Positions 1 through 6,693 are shown, numbered from the stretch's first letter. The stretch: 12,042 nucleotides of DNA from Dehalococcoidales bacterium (GCA_030606585.1 JAUWGD010000042.1:1-12042), one strand, 5' to 3'. Notes: generated from the sequence alone by a model not told the origin. Numbers and translations: made by a program.

Positions 1-453
1 TGACATTAAGCCCCGCCCCATGGCCACCATTTGCTGCTCACCGCCGCTTAATGTTCTGGCCTGTTGCTTAGCTCTTTCTTTTAATGTGGGGAAAAGTTGA
101 TAAACCTGCTCCATGGTTTCCTGCTTCTGTTTCCAGGCGCGGCTGGAATACGCTCCCATCTCCAGGTTCTCGAGTACGGACATGTCCGTAAAGAGTTTTC
201 TGCCTTCGGGTATGTGAGAGATACCGAGTTCTACAATGTTGTTAGGTGACATACCATCGATTCTCTGGCCGAGGAAGCTTATGGAGCCCGAGGTAGGGCG
301 TATGACACCGGATATAGTATTAAGAAGGGTTGATTTACCGGCGCCGTTGGCGCCGATCAGGGCGGCGATTTCCCCCTCCTCGATTTTCAGGCAGACATCC
401 CATAACGCCTGAATTGGGCCGTAATAAGTATTAATATTGTTAACTTCCAACAT
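1..453 (-). CDS. livF: Branched-chain amino acid ABC transporter ATP-binding protein LivF (partial, 3' end outside window)
   Basis: This is one of the two ATPases that power a LivFGHM-type importer at the inner face of the membrane. My reading of the minus strand gives 151 residues beginning MLEVNNINTYYG. The Walker A motif GANGAGKST is at about residues 34-42, and the ABC signature LSGGEQQMVAMGRGL sits near the truncated end. The Walker B and the rest of the C-terminal half lie beyond base 1. The LivF-type LSGGEQQM signature and the N-terminal YG-x-I-x-AL pattern separate it from LivG. The start ATG is 4 bp after the livG stop and is preceded by GGGAGAG at good spacing, so it is translated as part of the same operon. 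The family is clear. The transported substrate cannot be read from the ATPase. Confidence 0.95.
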   Translation of the reverse strand, partial: MLEVNNINTYYGPIQALWDVCLKIEEGEIAALIGANGAGKSTLLNTISGVIRPTSGSISFLGQRIDGMSPNNIVELGISHIPEGRKLFTDMSVLENLEMGAYSSRAWKQKQETMEQVYQLFPTLKERAKQQARTLSGGEQQMVAMGRGLMS

Positions 454-457
454 TTGT

Positions 458-1177
458 CTACTCTCCCAAGTATACCTCAATTACTTTTTTACTGGTAGCA
501 ATTTCCTGGGGTGTTCCTTCGGCTATCTTCTCGCCGTGATGGAGCACGATAATACGGTCGCATACGTTCATGATTGCTTTCATAACGTGCTCAATCATGA
601 CAATGGTGATTCCTTTATCCCGAATCTTCTTTACCAATTCCATGCCCTCGGTAATCTCCGTGGCATTCAGACCCGCCATCAGCTCATCAAGCAATAATAG
701 CTCTGGCCTGGTTGCCATCGCCCTGGCCACTTCAAGGCGTTTCTGGTTGGCCAGTGTCAGGTCTCTGGCAGGAAGAGCCGCCATGTCAGATAACCCGACA
801 AACTCCAGCGATTCCGAGGCTTCTCTGGCAGCGTCGGCTGAAGACATACCTGGTGATGTTCCGAAGAATGAGCCGGCTAATACATTCTGGAGAACCGGCA
901 TATTAGTAAAAATTTTCACTGTTTGGAAAGTCCTGGCAATTCCCATACGGCAGATTTTATGTGGCTTTTTGCCGGTGATATTTTTACCTTTGAACTTAAT
1001 AACCCCCGGTTTGGGTACCAGAGACGCCGATATTAAATTAAAGAGCGTTGTTTTGCCAGCGCCATTAGGGCCGATGAGACCGACGACTTCACCCTGGCCG
1101 ACATAGAAGTCGACATTGGAAACCGCGGCCAGCCCGCCGAAATACTTGGTTACCTTTTCACCTTCAAGTATTTGCAT
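458..1177 (-). CDS. livG: Branched-chain amino acid ABC transporter ATP-binding protein LivG
   Basis: This is the second ATPase of the importer, about 239 residues, normal for LivG. The Walker A GPNGAGKTT is at about residues 36-44, with the LivG-type ARTFQ Q-loop, Walker B ELLLLDE, and the H-switch histidine in MIEH. The signature position reads LTLANQKRLEVARAM rather than LSGGQ; relaxed signatures of this kind occur in LivG-type proteins, so this does not imply inactivity. A GTG codon 15 bp upstream (1192) also opens the frame. However, the strong ribosome site AAAAGGAGGT (1191-1200) overlaps that GTG, so I prefer ATG at 1177 although the spacing is slightly long. The start overlaps the end of livM by 14 bp, which suggests translational coupling. 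Confidence 0.94.
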   Translation of the reverse strand: MQILEGEKVTKYFGGLAAVSNVDFYVGQGEVVGLIGPNGAGKTTLFNLISASLVPKPGVIKFKGKNITGKKPHKICRMGIARTFQTVKIFTNMPVLQNVLAGSFFGTSPGMSSADAAREASESLEFVGLSDMAALPARDLTLANQKRLEVARAMATRPELLLLDELMAGLNATEITEGMELVKKIRDKGITIVMIEHVMKAIMNVCDRIIVLHHGEKIAEGTPQEIATSKKVIEVYLGE

Positions 1178-2150
1178 CTTGCTTCGCCGCACCTCCTTTT
1201 CGCCACCTTCGTATCAATCTCCACAACTTCTGTATCAGTCCGATAAGTCCATCGGGCAGGTATAGTATAGCAGCCACTAATACGAAGCCGAATATAAGCA
1301 TGTAGTAATAGGGGAACTCGGTTTGTAGCTTTTCTTGCAGGTAGGCAAAAATCACGGCGCCTATTACCGGACCGTAAATTTGACCCATACCCCCGAAGAT
1401 AGCCATCAAGACCGGCATGAAAGAAAAGAGTGGATTAAAGGCGACATATGGGTCAACATATGTTAATTTTGTAGCCCAGATTACCCCGGCGGCCCCCATA
1501 AAGAAAGCGCTGATGGCGAAGGTGATGACCTTCACCATGGTTACGTTAACGCCGATGTGGGCCGCGGCTTCCTCATTCTCACCGATACTCCGCATGGCCA
1601 GACCGAATTTGGAGCGCCGGATAAGGTAGGTGGTGAGCATTAACAGGACAAAAATAGCCAGCATGATGTAAAAAATAACGTCATTATCCACCAACATGAC
1701 GAATCGACCACGTGTATGGGTTACAGTATGCTCCCACCAGTTGCCAAGCTCCAGGATGAGCACAACGAGTCCGAAGGTGAAGATAGCAAAATATATGCCC
1801 CTCAGCCTTAAAGTCAGAGCGCCAACGCCAAGGGCGACCAGGCTGCTTACCAGACCGCCAATAACGACTACCACCAGCAGGGGAAGTATCGCCCCCGTGT
1901 TCGGCAGAAAGATGGCTGAAGCATAGATACCGATCCCGAAGAAGGCGGCCGTGGCCAGCGACATGTAGCCGGTAGGACCGGAAAAAAGGACCCAGCTCAC
2001 CGTAAGGATGATATACATCAAGATTGAGGTTACCATTATGACATTATAAAGCGAGCCATAGAATGGCAGAGTAACCAGCGCGATTAATATGACGAGACTA
2101 ATTAACCCCGGTATAAGGAACCCTTTGGATGTAAATCTGGTAATATTCAT
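1164..2150 (-). CDS. livM: Branched-chain amino acid ABC transporter permease LivM
   Basis: This is an integral membrane permease subunit that pairs with LivH to form the translocation channel. The protein is about 328 residues and is made almost entirely of hydrophobic segments. It has the LivM hallmarks GPTGYMSLATAAFFGIGIY near residue 60, the TLRLRGIYFAIFTFG segment, and the ATPase-coupling EAA-like loop with RSIGENEEAAAHIGVN. The C-terminal GGMGQIYGPVIGA motif is also typical. The basic tail LWRLIRRWRKGG is cytoplasmic. A TTG at 2165 would extend it by five codons into livH. I prefer ATG at 2150, 4 bp after the livH stop, although its ribosome site is weak and coupling to livH is likely. 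Confidence 0.94.
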   Translation of the reverse strand: MNITRFTSKGFLIPGLISLVILIALVTLPFYGSLYNVIMVTSILMYIILTVSWVLFSGPTGYMSLATAAFFGIGIYASAIFLPNTGAILPLLVVVVIGGLVSSLVALGVGALTLRLRGIYFAIFTFGLVVLILELGNWWEHTVTHTRGRFVMLVDNDVIFYIMLAIFVLLMLTTYLIRRSKFGLAMRSIGENEEAAAHIGVNVTMVKVITFAISAFFMGAAGVIWATKLTYVDPYVAFNPLFSFMPVLMAIFGGMGQIYGPVIGAVIFAYLQEKLQTEFPYYYMLIFGFVLVAAILYLPDGLIGLIQKLWRLIRRWRKGGAAKQDANT

Positions 2151-2154
2151 ATCT

Positions 2155-3033
2155 CTACTTCCCAAAAATACCTTTCGGCCTCACCAGGAGCAGGAGCATG
2201 AAGATGAAATAGTAGGCAGCCAGTGATAAGCTCGGGTCTATATAAGTTACTATTTCGCCTATAATACCCAGGATAAGACCCCCGATAAAAGCGCCGGGGA
2301 TACTGCCCAGCCCGCCCAGGACGATAATGATAATGGCGATGAGGGTATATTGCAGACCCATAGCTGGATTGAGGGGAATCCGCATGCTGTAAAGTACGCC
2401 GGCCAGACCGGCCATTGCGGCACCAAAGCCGAAACATAAAGCCAGCACGCGGTTAATGTTTACCCCCATGAGGCTGGCAGTGGTCGGGTCTTGAGCGGCT
2501 GACCGGATTCCCTTTCCCATGTGGGTACGGGCTAAAAAGATGTAGAAGGCTACACCTATGCCTATAGCAAAGCCGAGGATTACCAGCTTGTTGGCACTAA
2601 ATATCGCCCCCCCCAAATCAACCCCAAAATTTAAGTAAGTGTACGCCCTGTAGTCGGCACCCCAGATTTGCAAAGCTATACCTTGAATGACGTACATGAG
2701 ACCAAAAGTGGCTAACAGAGAACTGGCCTCAAAGGCACCCGGGTTTGGCGCCGAGGTTCTAAGCTGTGTGAACAGAGTCCGCTGAAGTAGAAAACCGATT
2801 ATGAATGCAATGGGGCCGACAATAGCAAGACAAATAAGTGGGTTGATACCAACCACGGTGTAAAGCGTAAAGGTGCTGAAAGCCCCGAGCATAATGAATT
2901 CGCCGTGAGAGATATTCAGCACCCGGGCAACGCCGTACTGCAGGCTCAAGCCCATAGCGATCAGGGCATAGATACCGCCCAGCAGTAAACCGCCAATCGC
3001 TACATCCATGATAGTTACAATGCTTTCAGGCAT
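2155..3033 (-). CDS. livH: Branched-chain amino acid ABC transporter permease LivH
   Basis: This is the other membrane permease of the importer, 292 residues, the usual LivH length. The N-terminus carries the family pattern GGLLLGGIYALIAMGLSLQ, followed by VLNISHGEFIMLGAF. The middle part has the coupling loop GKGIRSAAQDPTTASLMGVN. The later GGLGSIPGAFIGGLILG motif matches the LivH C-terminal half. It begins 173 bp after the livJ stop, an unusually long gap for this operon. That gap contains a strong inverted repeat (3066-3155) whose proximal arm lies only 32 bases upstream of the start codon. The ribosome site (GGAAAG) is weak, so permease expression may be lower than that of the binding protein. 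Confidence 0.95.
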   Translation of the reverse strand: MPESIVTIMDVAIGGLLLGGIYALIAMGLSLQYGVARVLNISHGEFIMLGAFSTFTLYTVVGINPLICLAIVGPIAFIIGFLLQRTLFTQLRTSAPNPGAFEASSLLATFGLMYVIQGIALQIWGADYRAYTYLNFGVDLGGAIFSANKLVILGFAIGIGVAFYIFLARTHMGKGIRSAAQDPTTASLMGVNINRVLALCFGFGAAMAGLAGVLYSMRIPLNPAMGLQYTLIAIIIIVLGGLGSIPGAFIGGLILGIIGEIVTYIDPSLSLAAYYFIFMLLLLVRPKGIFGK

Positions 3034-3065
3034 AATGATAGCTTTCCAGTCTTTTCCTCACGAGT

Positions 3066-3155
3066 GCAGGCTGCCTACAAGGTGCAGGAGGAACCAGCTG
3101 GTGAGATGAGACACCTCAAACAAGGCGTTATCTTCGCACCCTTTAGACAGCCTGC
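3066..3155 (-). repeat. Long 20-bp inverted repeat / RNA stem between livJ and livH
   Basis: Bases 3066-3085 and 3136-3155 are inverted copies of each other. As RNA on the livJ-livH transcript the 20 positions give 17 Watson-Crick pairs, 2 G-U pairs and 1 mismatch, enclosing about 50 nt. The loop holds a perfect 10-bp palindrome, ACCAGCTGGT (3093-3102). No U-run follows either arm, so it is not a standard terminator. Likely roles are an mRNA processing or stabilising element that lets livJ be made in excess over the permeases, a cis-regulatory RNA, or a small mobile repeat. I do not recognise it as any named riboswitch. Confidence 0.7.
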
Positions 3156-3172
3156 TTATTATATCGTTACAC

Positions 3173-3194
3173 TATAGCACTAACTGTTGCTATA
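3173..3194 (-). other. Hairpin immediately downstream of livJ stop
   Basis: TATAGCA and TGCTATA form a 7-bp stem around an 8-nt loop, starting about 12 bases after the livJ stop codon on the minus strand. It has no following U-run and is AT-rich, so termination is unlikely to be efficient. It could protect the 3' end of a processed livJ message. It is the first of two stems in the livJ-livH gap. Confidence 0.4.
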
Positions 3195-3206
3195 TGTTTA
3201 GTTTTA

Positions 3207-4580
3207 CTAAGGTGTTGGCCAATCCGGCTTGGGATAGACCCAGTCTGACGTAAGGACCACGCCAGGCCAGTCACCGCCGCCTACGATTTCCACCGTCCCA
3301 TCCTGCCACTGACCAATCTCACCGGGATGGGTGTCCTTGACCATAAGTCCGCCACCAAATTCACCGAACATCTCGAAGTAGGTATTTCCCAGAATGGTAT
3401 CGAATTGGTTCGAGGCTATGTAATCCCTTAACACGTCCTGGTCAAGGGTTCCGGTCACCTCGATAGCCTCCTGCCAGATTTGCACCAGAGGCGCGTAGTA
3501 TGGATGTCCCCACCAATCCAGGTTTGGCCAGCCAACGAGAGCCTCGAGGTCAGCATATAGTTGTGCAAATTCGGGAGATGTTTTTTCGTTCGCAGCGGCA
3601 AAACAGGTTACCCCGTTTATTGTCATGGGATCACCGCCAAACGATATGCCGTAAAAGCCGAAATTGGCTCCAGGGCCCATGAGAACGGCCGGCGGGTTAA
3701 AGCCAATTGCCATCATCTCACCGGTAACCGGCATGATTATAGGGGGATAGGCAAAAACGCAAAAGAGATCGGGATCAGCCGCCTTGGCGTCCTTAACCAG
3801 GAGTGAGAAGTCCGTATAGGTTATCGGAACGGATTTGTTAGCGATTACTTCAATTCCATACTTGGGGAATTCTATAGCCGCCACGCCGCCATACTCCACG
3901 CCGTGGAGGTCGGCAATGGTGATTATATACGCCGTCTTGGCGCCCTTGGCAGCAGCCATTTCAGCGAAAACCGGCAACTGGTAGTGGTCGGAGAAGGGCA
4001 GGGAGATAAACACGTAGGGCAGACCGTAAAGGGCGTCCCTCATAATGGTGGCGCCGCCCTCGGCTGTGAGGAGTACCATCCCGTATTTATTGGCTACGGG
4101 GGCTTGAGCAGAAATGAAAGCGGTGCCACAGGCGGAGAACAGGATGTCAACCTCGTCCTCCAATATCAGCTTTTCTGTCAGCCTCACCATGGTGCCCACA
4201 TCAGTGGCATCATCATATATGATGTACTCTACGGGCAATTTCTTGCCGTACTCTTCCACATATATCCCGCCCTCGGCATTGACCCTTTCCTGCCACATCT
4301 GCATGATTGGCCCGAATGCCGCGTCTCCGATAGGAGCGTTTGGACCGGAGAGAGGCCTGGAAGCGCCAATAACGATACTATTCTTGGTTGGTCCTGCCGG
4401 TTCTGGTTCCGGTTCCGGTTCCGGTGCGGGAGCCGGTTCAGGTTCCGGCTCCGGAGCGGGTGATGGTGCCGGTGCCGGTGCCGGCGCTGGCTCTTCTTCA
4501 GCACAACCGGCCACTGCAGTTGAAATCAAGATTAAACAAATTGACAATGGTATGATGTATTTTCTAATTTTTTTCCACAT
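3207..4580 (-). CDS. livJ: ABC transporter substrate-binding lipoprotein (LivJ/LivK-like, periplasmic-binding fold type I)
   Basis: This is the solute-binding component that captures the substrate outside the membrane and delivers it to LivHM. The 457-residue protein starts with a lipoprotein signal peptide: a basic MWKKIRKY region, a hydrophobic core, and a VAGC lipobox with the lipidated Cys at residue 26. A Pro/Ala/Glu-rich linker follows to about residue 65. The binding domain then begins with SIVIGASRPLSGPNAPIG, the classic type I (ANF-receptor/Peripla_BP_6) opening. The ATG has an excellent AGGAGGT site seven bases upstream. It is first in the operon behind its own promoter and a long leader. 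The binding fold serves leucine, amides, urea and aromatic compounds in different relatives, so the substrate is not known. Confidence 0.93.
   Translation of the reverse strand: MWKKIRKYIIPLSICLILISTAVAGCAEEEPAPAPAPAPSPAPEPEPEPAPAPEPEPEPEPAGPTKNSIVIGASRPLSGPNAPIGDAAFGPIMQMWQERVNAEGGIYVEEYGKKLPVEYIIYDDATDVGTMVRLTEKLILEDEVDILFSACGTAFISAQAPVANKYGMVLLTAEGGATIMRDALYGLPYVFISLPFSDHYQLPVFAEMAAAKGAKTAYIITIADLHGVEYGGVAAIEFPKYGIEVIANKSVPITYTDFSLLVKDAKAADPDLFCVFAYPPIIMPVTGEMMAIGFNPPAVLMGPGANFGFYGISFGGDPMTINGVTCFAAANEKTSPEFAQLYADLEALVGWPNLDWWGHPYYAPLVQIWQEAIEVTGTLDQDVLRDYIASNQFDTILGNTYFEMFGEFGGGLMVKDTHPGEIGQWQDGTVEIVGGGDWPGVVLTSDWVYPKPDWPTP
4397..4490 (-). repeat. Low-complexity Pro-Ala/Pro-Glu coding repeat in livJ
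   Basis: Short imperfect GGTTCC and GGTGCC hexamers repeat on the plus strand. They encode the PAPAP/PEPEP linker of the binding lipoprotein on the minus strand. Linkers of this kind tether the binding domain to the membrane anchor across the cell surface layer. The hexamer repeats are prone to slippage, so linker length may vary between strains. Confidence 0.85.
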
Positions 4581-4625
4581 GTATACACCTCCTGTTATTC
4601 CGTACTAGACTTTGGGATTTCTGGC

Positions 4626-4640
4626 TTACCTGTCTTCCAT
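4626..4640 (-). promoter_or_regulatory. Four-codon upstream ORF (MEDR) in livJ leader
   Basis: On the livJ transcript, GGGAGG (4649-4654) is followed after 8 bases by ATG-GAA-GAC-AGG-TAA. The ribosome site and spacing are as good as those of real genes here, yet the frame is only four codons. Its stop lies 45 bases before the livJ start. It could be a translated leader that tunes livJ, or a chance or decayed ribosome site. Confidence 0.35.
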
Positions 4641-4723
4641 ACACAGTACCTCCCTGATTATCAGCTTTCTATATGAAATTGTGATATATGCAACTTACCA
4701 TGGCGGTGATTAGATTTCAATAT

Positions 4724-4748
4724 AAAAATCTCTATGAGTTTATAGAGA
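4724..4748 (-). terminator. Terminator-like hairpin inside the livJ leader
   Basis: TCTCTAT and ATAGAGA form a perfect 7-bp stem with a 6-nt loop, followed on the minus strand by five U residues. It lies between the livJ promoter and the gene, the place for an attenuator. The stem is AT-rich, so termination would be weak. Complementary GGCGG (4702-4706) and CCGCC (4771-4775) blocks flank it and could pair around it. Confidence 0.35.
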
Positions 4749-4880
4749 ACTTTATACACACCTTAACCTGCCGCCGTTTATATAACTGAATTTTCACTCT
4801 CCTGCGATATGTTAAAAATCATAAAATGCAGCGTAGCACTCTGATTTGTAATACTACCCTTATAACTAGGTTCGCCAAAC

Positions 4881-4908
4881 TTTATAATAACCTTATGATG
4901 GTTGTCAA
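4881..4908 (-). promoter_or_regulatory. Sigma-70-type promoter of the liv operon
   Basis: The minus strand carries TTGACA (4903-4908, perfect -35) and TATAAA (4881-4886, -10), separated by 16 bases. Transcription would begin near 4874, giving a leader of about 295 nt before livJ. No other box pair nearer the gene is as good. Confidence 0.65.
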
Positions 4909-4942
4909 GTGTCGTAGCTGTGATTTGAAGAAATATTTACAC

Positions 4943-4962
4943 AAAAAAATCCGTGGCCCGGA
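4943..4962 (-). terminator. Weak intrinsic terminator after the nuclease gene
   Basis: TCCG and CGGA form a short GC-rich stem with a 5-nt loop, followed on the minus strand by seven T residues (4943-4949). The stem is only 4 bp, so this is a plausible but weak terminator. It sits about 100 bases after the nuclease stop and just upstream of the livJ promoter, where one would be needed. Confidence 0.4.
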
Positions 4963-5056
4963 GTCTGGCATAATGGTACCTGAACAGGGCACAGATGGTG
5001 ATACATAATATCAGGCCGGCGATTTGCGTGGTTATGCGAGTTTGACTTGAGTTGCT

Positions 5057-6340
5057 TTAATTGGTCTTACGGGGAATCCGGAAGCCAAAAACTACCGGAA
5101 CGCCCTCCTGTTTTGCGTCTTCTCCCGTGTAATGAACACGGTCGATACGCTTGCCTTTAGCTTCTCCGGGCTCAGGTTTAGCATACAATGCGATAGAGCC
5201 GCCGGTGTTCTTCAGCATAAGCGGCTTGATCGGCTTGATGGAAACCGCTTCGCCCGGACTTAACACCAGTTGCTGACCATCGGGTCCCTTTCCGATATCC
5301 AGGGGTTTTCTTTTCGTATCCGAGAGAGTCCACGCGTCAAGGTCCACGGCTTCGCCTGAGAGGTTAATTACGGATATCCACTCGTTTTCTCGTTCGTTGC
5401 CTTCAGGATTAACCATGGCGGCAGCGATGTAGACATCAACGTCGTCGTCCCCAAAAAAATCACGGGGGCGATCAGCGTCTACGATCTCCTCGCTAGAATC
5501 GACCTCGATACGCTCGGGAAAGTGGCTGATATTCAGTCGCGCTCGCTCCGCGGGATTCTCATGAAAAAACAGGGGATTTCTCTGGTAGATTTCATCGTCG
5601 AATTGGAGGCCGGTCAACTTCTCAATCTCGGCCACGGTCACCTGGTAGTTCTGATAATTAAACAGTCTGCGTCCCGACCTGTCTGCCAGGGCATCTTGGT
5701 CTTGGAGCATGAGGAAAGCACGGACATCCAGTTTATTCGTCTGTTGGTTAATGAAGCAAACGATCTTAAAGAACGCACAAGGGACCATGGTCAATTCACG
5801 GCCCTCCGGGGTGATGGTCCGGGAGAAATTGCCGTAGATGGGGCCGCTAAACGACGTAAGCCTTCCATCCTTATCCAGTTTCAGTTTACGTACCCAGTCC
5901 TCGAGGGCGACCCACTCGTCCTTATTGAAATTCTCGTGCTGAAGAGAGGCATTGGAGTAGTAGAATGTATCGTCTGACGCCTTTTTAGCCTGAGCCTTAG
6001 TGTTTCCCCAGCTGGCGCTGGCCCGTCCCGCCAGGTGACCGCGATCCCACGGATTATTGCGGTAGTAGTGGTTATTGAGCTGGAACTCCGCACTGATTCG
6101 CCGGTCGATCAGCCAGTTACTTTTGCGCTTTGTCTTCTTAATTTGGTTCTGGTCGATATTGAGTGCGGCAAAAATCGGCGCCCGTTTTGAGCGATTCGTC
6201 ACGACGGTGTAGTTGATGTATTTCGCGTAGACACCGTTCTCTAATTCCGGCTGCCTTAAAACCAAGCCATCGAGCCAGGGAGAGAAGGTCGGTAACGGAA
6301 GCCTCACCCCATCGAGGAAATTCTCGTCGTAGCCTGACAT
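5057..6340 (-). CDS. DNA/RNA non-specific endonuclease with C-terminal lamin-tail-like domain
   Basis: This is a predicted metal-dependent nuclease of the NUC1/Serratia-nuclease (beta-beta-alpha metal) family. Numbering from the upstream ATG (429 residues), the DRGH motif at 101-104 supplies the general-base His104 and Arg102. The downstream FNKDEWVALE supplies the metal-binding Asn141 and Glu149, eight apart as in Serratia nuclease. The nuclease fold spans roughly 40-255. An acidic stretch (about 280-303) leads to a lamin-tail-like domain (about 304-420) with VNPEGNERENEW, INLSGEAVDLDAWTL and LSPGEAV. There is no signal peptide or membrane segment, unlike many secreted members. ATG at 6340 is chosen over ATG at 6346 because the AGGGGG ribosome site is 6 bases from the former and abuts the latter. 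It is a single-gene unit. Target and biological role are unknown. Confidence 0.88.
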   Translation of the reverse strand: MSGYDENFLDGVRLPLPTFSPWLDGLVLRQPELENGVYAKYINYTVVTNRSKRAPIFAALNIDQNQIKKTKRKSNWLIDRRISAEFQLNNHYYRNNPWDRGHLAGRASASWGNTKAQAKKASDDTFYYSNASLQHENFNKDEWVALEDWVRKLKLDKDGRLTSFSGPIYGNFSRTITPEGRELTMVPCAFFKIVCFINQQTNKLDVRAFLMLQDQDALADRSGRRLFNYQNYQVTVAEIEKLTGLQFDDEIYQRNPLFFHENPAERARLNISHFPERIEVDSSEEIVDADRPRDFFGDDDVDVYIAAAMVNPEGNERENEWISVINLSGEAVDLDAWTLSDTKRKPLDIGKGPDGQQLVLSPGEAVSIKPIKPLMLKNTGGSIALYAKPEPGEAKGKRIDRVHYTGEDAKQEGVPVVFGFRIPRKTN

Positions 6341-6375
6341 ATGCATCCCCCTGTTAGAGGTTACTTCGCGCGCCG

Positions 6376-6405
6376 ATTATATACCCGCTTATTAACGGGT
6401 GTCAA
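6376..6405 (-). promoter_or_regulatory. Consensus promoter of the nuclease gene with operator-like dyad in the spacer
   Basis: The minus strand has perfect TTGACA (6400-6405) and perfect TATAAT (6376-6381) with an 18-bp spacer. The spacer carries an inverted repeat, ACCCG (6383-6387) and CGGGT (6396-6400), eight bases apart. Transcription would start near 6369, about 28 bases before the start codon. A dyad between the boxes is the classic position for a repressor site. Confidence 0.7.
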
Positions 6406-6429
6406 GACCTTTGTGCGAATTTTGAGGGA

Positions 6430-6468
6430 GGTTGATAAGGAACAGGACGGAACCTGACGGGTTGATAA
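6430..6468. repeat. Pair of 9-bp direct repeats upstream of nuclease promoter
   Basis: GGTTGATAA occurs at 6430-6438 and again at 6460-6468, exactly 30 bp apart, between the nuclease -35 box and tRNA-Glu. Thirty bp is close to three helical turns, so both could face one bound regulator. Chance or an old duplication is also possible. Confidence 0.4.
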
Positions 6469-6478
6469 AGATGGTAGT

Positions 6479-6554
6479 TGGTAGCGCATGCGGGATTCGA
6501 ACCCGCGATCTCCTCCTTGAGAGGGAGGTGTCCTAACCGCTAGACGAATGCGCC
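6479..6554 (-). tRNA. tRNA-Glu (anticodon CTC)
   Basis: The minus strand folds as a full tRNA. The acceptor GGCGCAT pairs with ATGCGCT (one G-U), the discriminator is A, and CCA is encoded. The anticodon stem CCTCC/GGAGG encloses the loop CTCTCAA, giving anticodon CTC for GAG codons. The T arm reads GCGGGTTCGAATCCCGC. The D arm starts TCGTCTAGCGGTTAGGACA, typical of tRNA-Glu. Twelve bases separate it from tRNA-Gln, so both probably come from one precursor. No clear terminator follows, so read-through toward the nuclease gene is possible. Confidence 0.96.
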
Positions 6555-6566
6555 ACTCTCTTAATC

Positions 6567-6640
6567 TGGCTGGGGAGGAAGGATTCGAACCTTCGCTTAC
6601 GGATCCAGAGTCCGCTGTCCTACCACTAGACGACTCCCCA
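6567..6640 (-). tRNA. tRNA-Gln (anticodon CTG)
   Basis: The minus strand gives acceptor TGGGGAG paired with CTCCCCA, discriminator G and encoded CCA. The anticodon stem GCGGA/TCCGT (one G-U) holds the loop CTCTGGA, so the anticodon is CTG for CAG codons. The T arm is GAAGGTTCGAATCCTTC. It is the first gene of a two-tRNA unit and starts a few bases from its predicted transcription start. Confidence 0.96.
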
Positions 6641-6651
6641 GTGACACGTAA

Positions 6652-6680
6652 ATTATAGCATGAAGCTAACCTAGAGACAA
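6652..6680 (-). promoter_or_regulatory. Promoter of the tRNA-Gln/tRNA-Glu unit
   Basis: The minus strand has TTGTCT (6675-6680, 4 of 6 matches) and a perfect TATAAT (6652-6657) separated by 17 bases. Transcription would start near 6645, just before tRNA-Gln. It is back to back with the rnc promoter. Confidence 0.7.
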
Positions 6681-6693
6681 TGATTACCCTGAT

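Larger units (their letters stand above)
4581..5056. other. Long intergenic region: livJ leader plus nuclease 3' end
   Basis: This 476-bp stretch has no convincing long gene on either strand. It is AT-rich. Read on the minus strand it holds, in order, the weak terminator of the nuclease gene (4943-4962), the livJ promoter (4881-4908), a roughly 295-nt leader with a terminator-like hairpin (4724-4748), and a four-codon ORF (4626-4640). Short open frames on the plus strand here have no ribosome site and no recognisable product. Confidence 0.6.

Noticed and set aside
458..1177. LivG as a defective ATPase because LSGGQ is replaced by LTLANQ
   Set aside because: Relaxed signature motifs occur in LivG-type ATPases, and Walker A, Walker B and the switch histidine are intact.
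3903..4463. 186-residue open frame on the plus strand within livJ
   Set aside because: It is antisense to the binding protein, and its low-complexity end simply mirrors the Pro/Glu linker repeats.
4732..4797. 21-codon GTG leader frame rich in Ile/Val/Leu upstream of livJ
   Set aside because: The purine-rich stretch is almost touching the GTG, too close for normal initiation, so I do not list it as a gene; it is only mentioned with the leader finding.
4581..4880. T-box or known riboswitch in the livJ leader
   Set aside because: No TGG-x-ACC T-box sequence or other recognisable riboswitch core is present, so only unnamed structure can be claimed.
6479..6640. tRNA genes as the attachment site of an integrated element carrying the nuclease
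   Set aside because: I found no duplicated tRNA 3' end near 5000-6478 and no integrase gene. Only the location suggests it.
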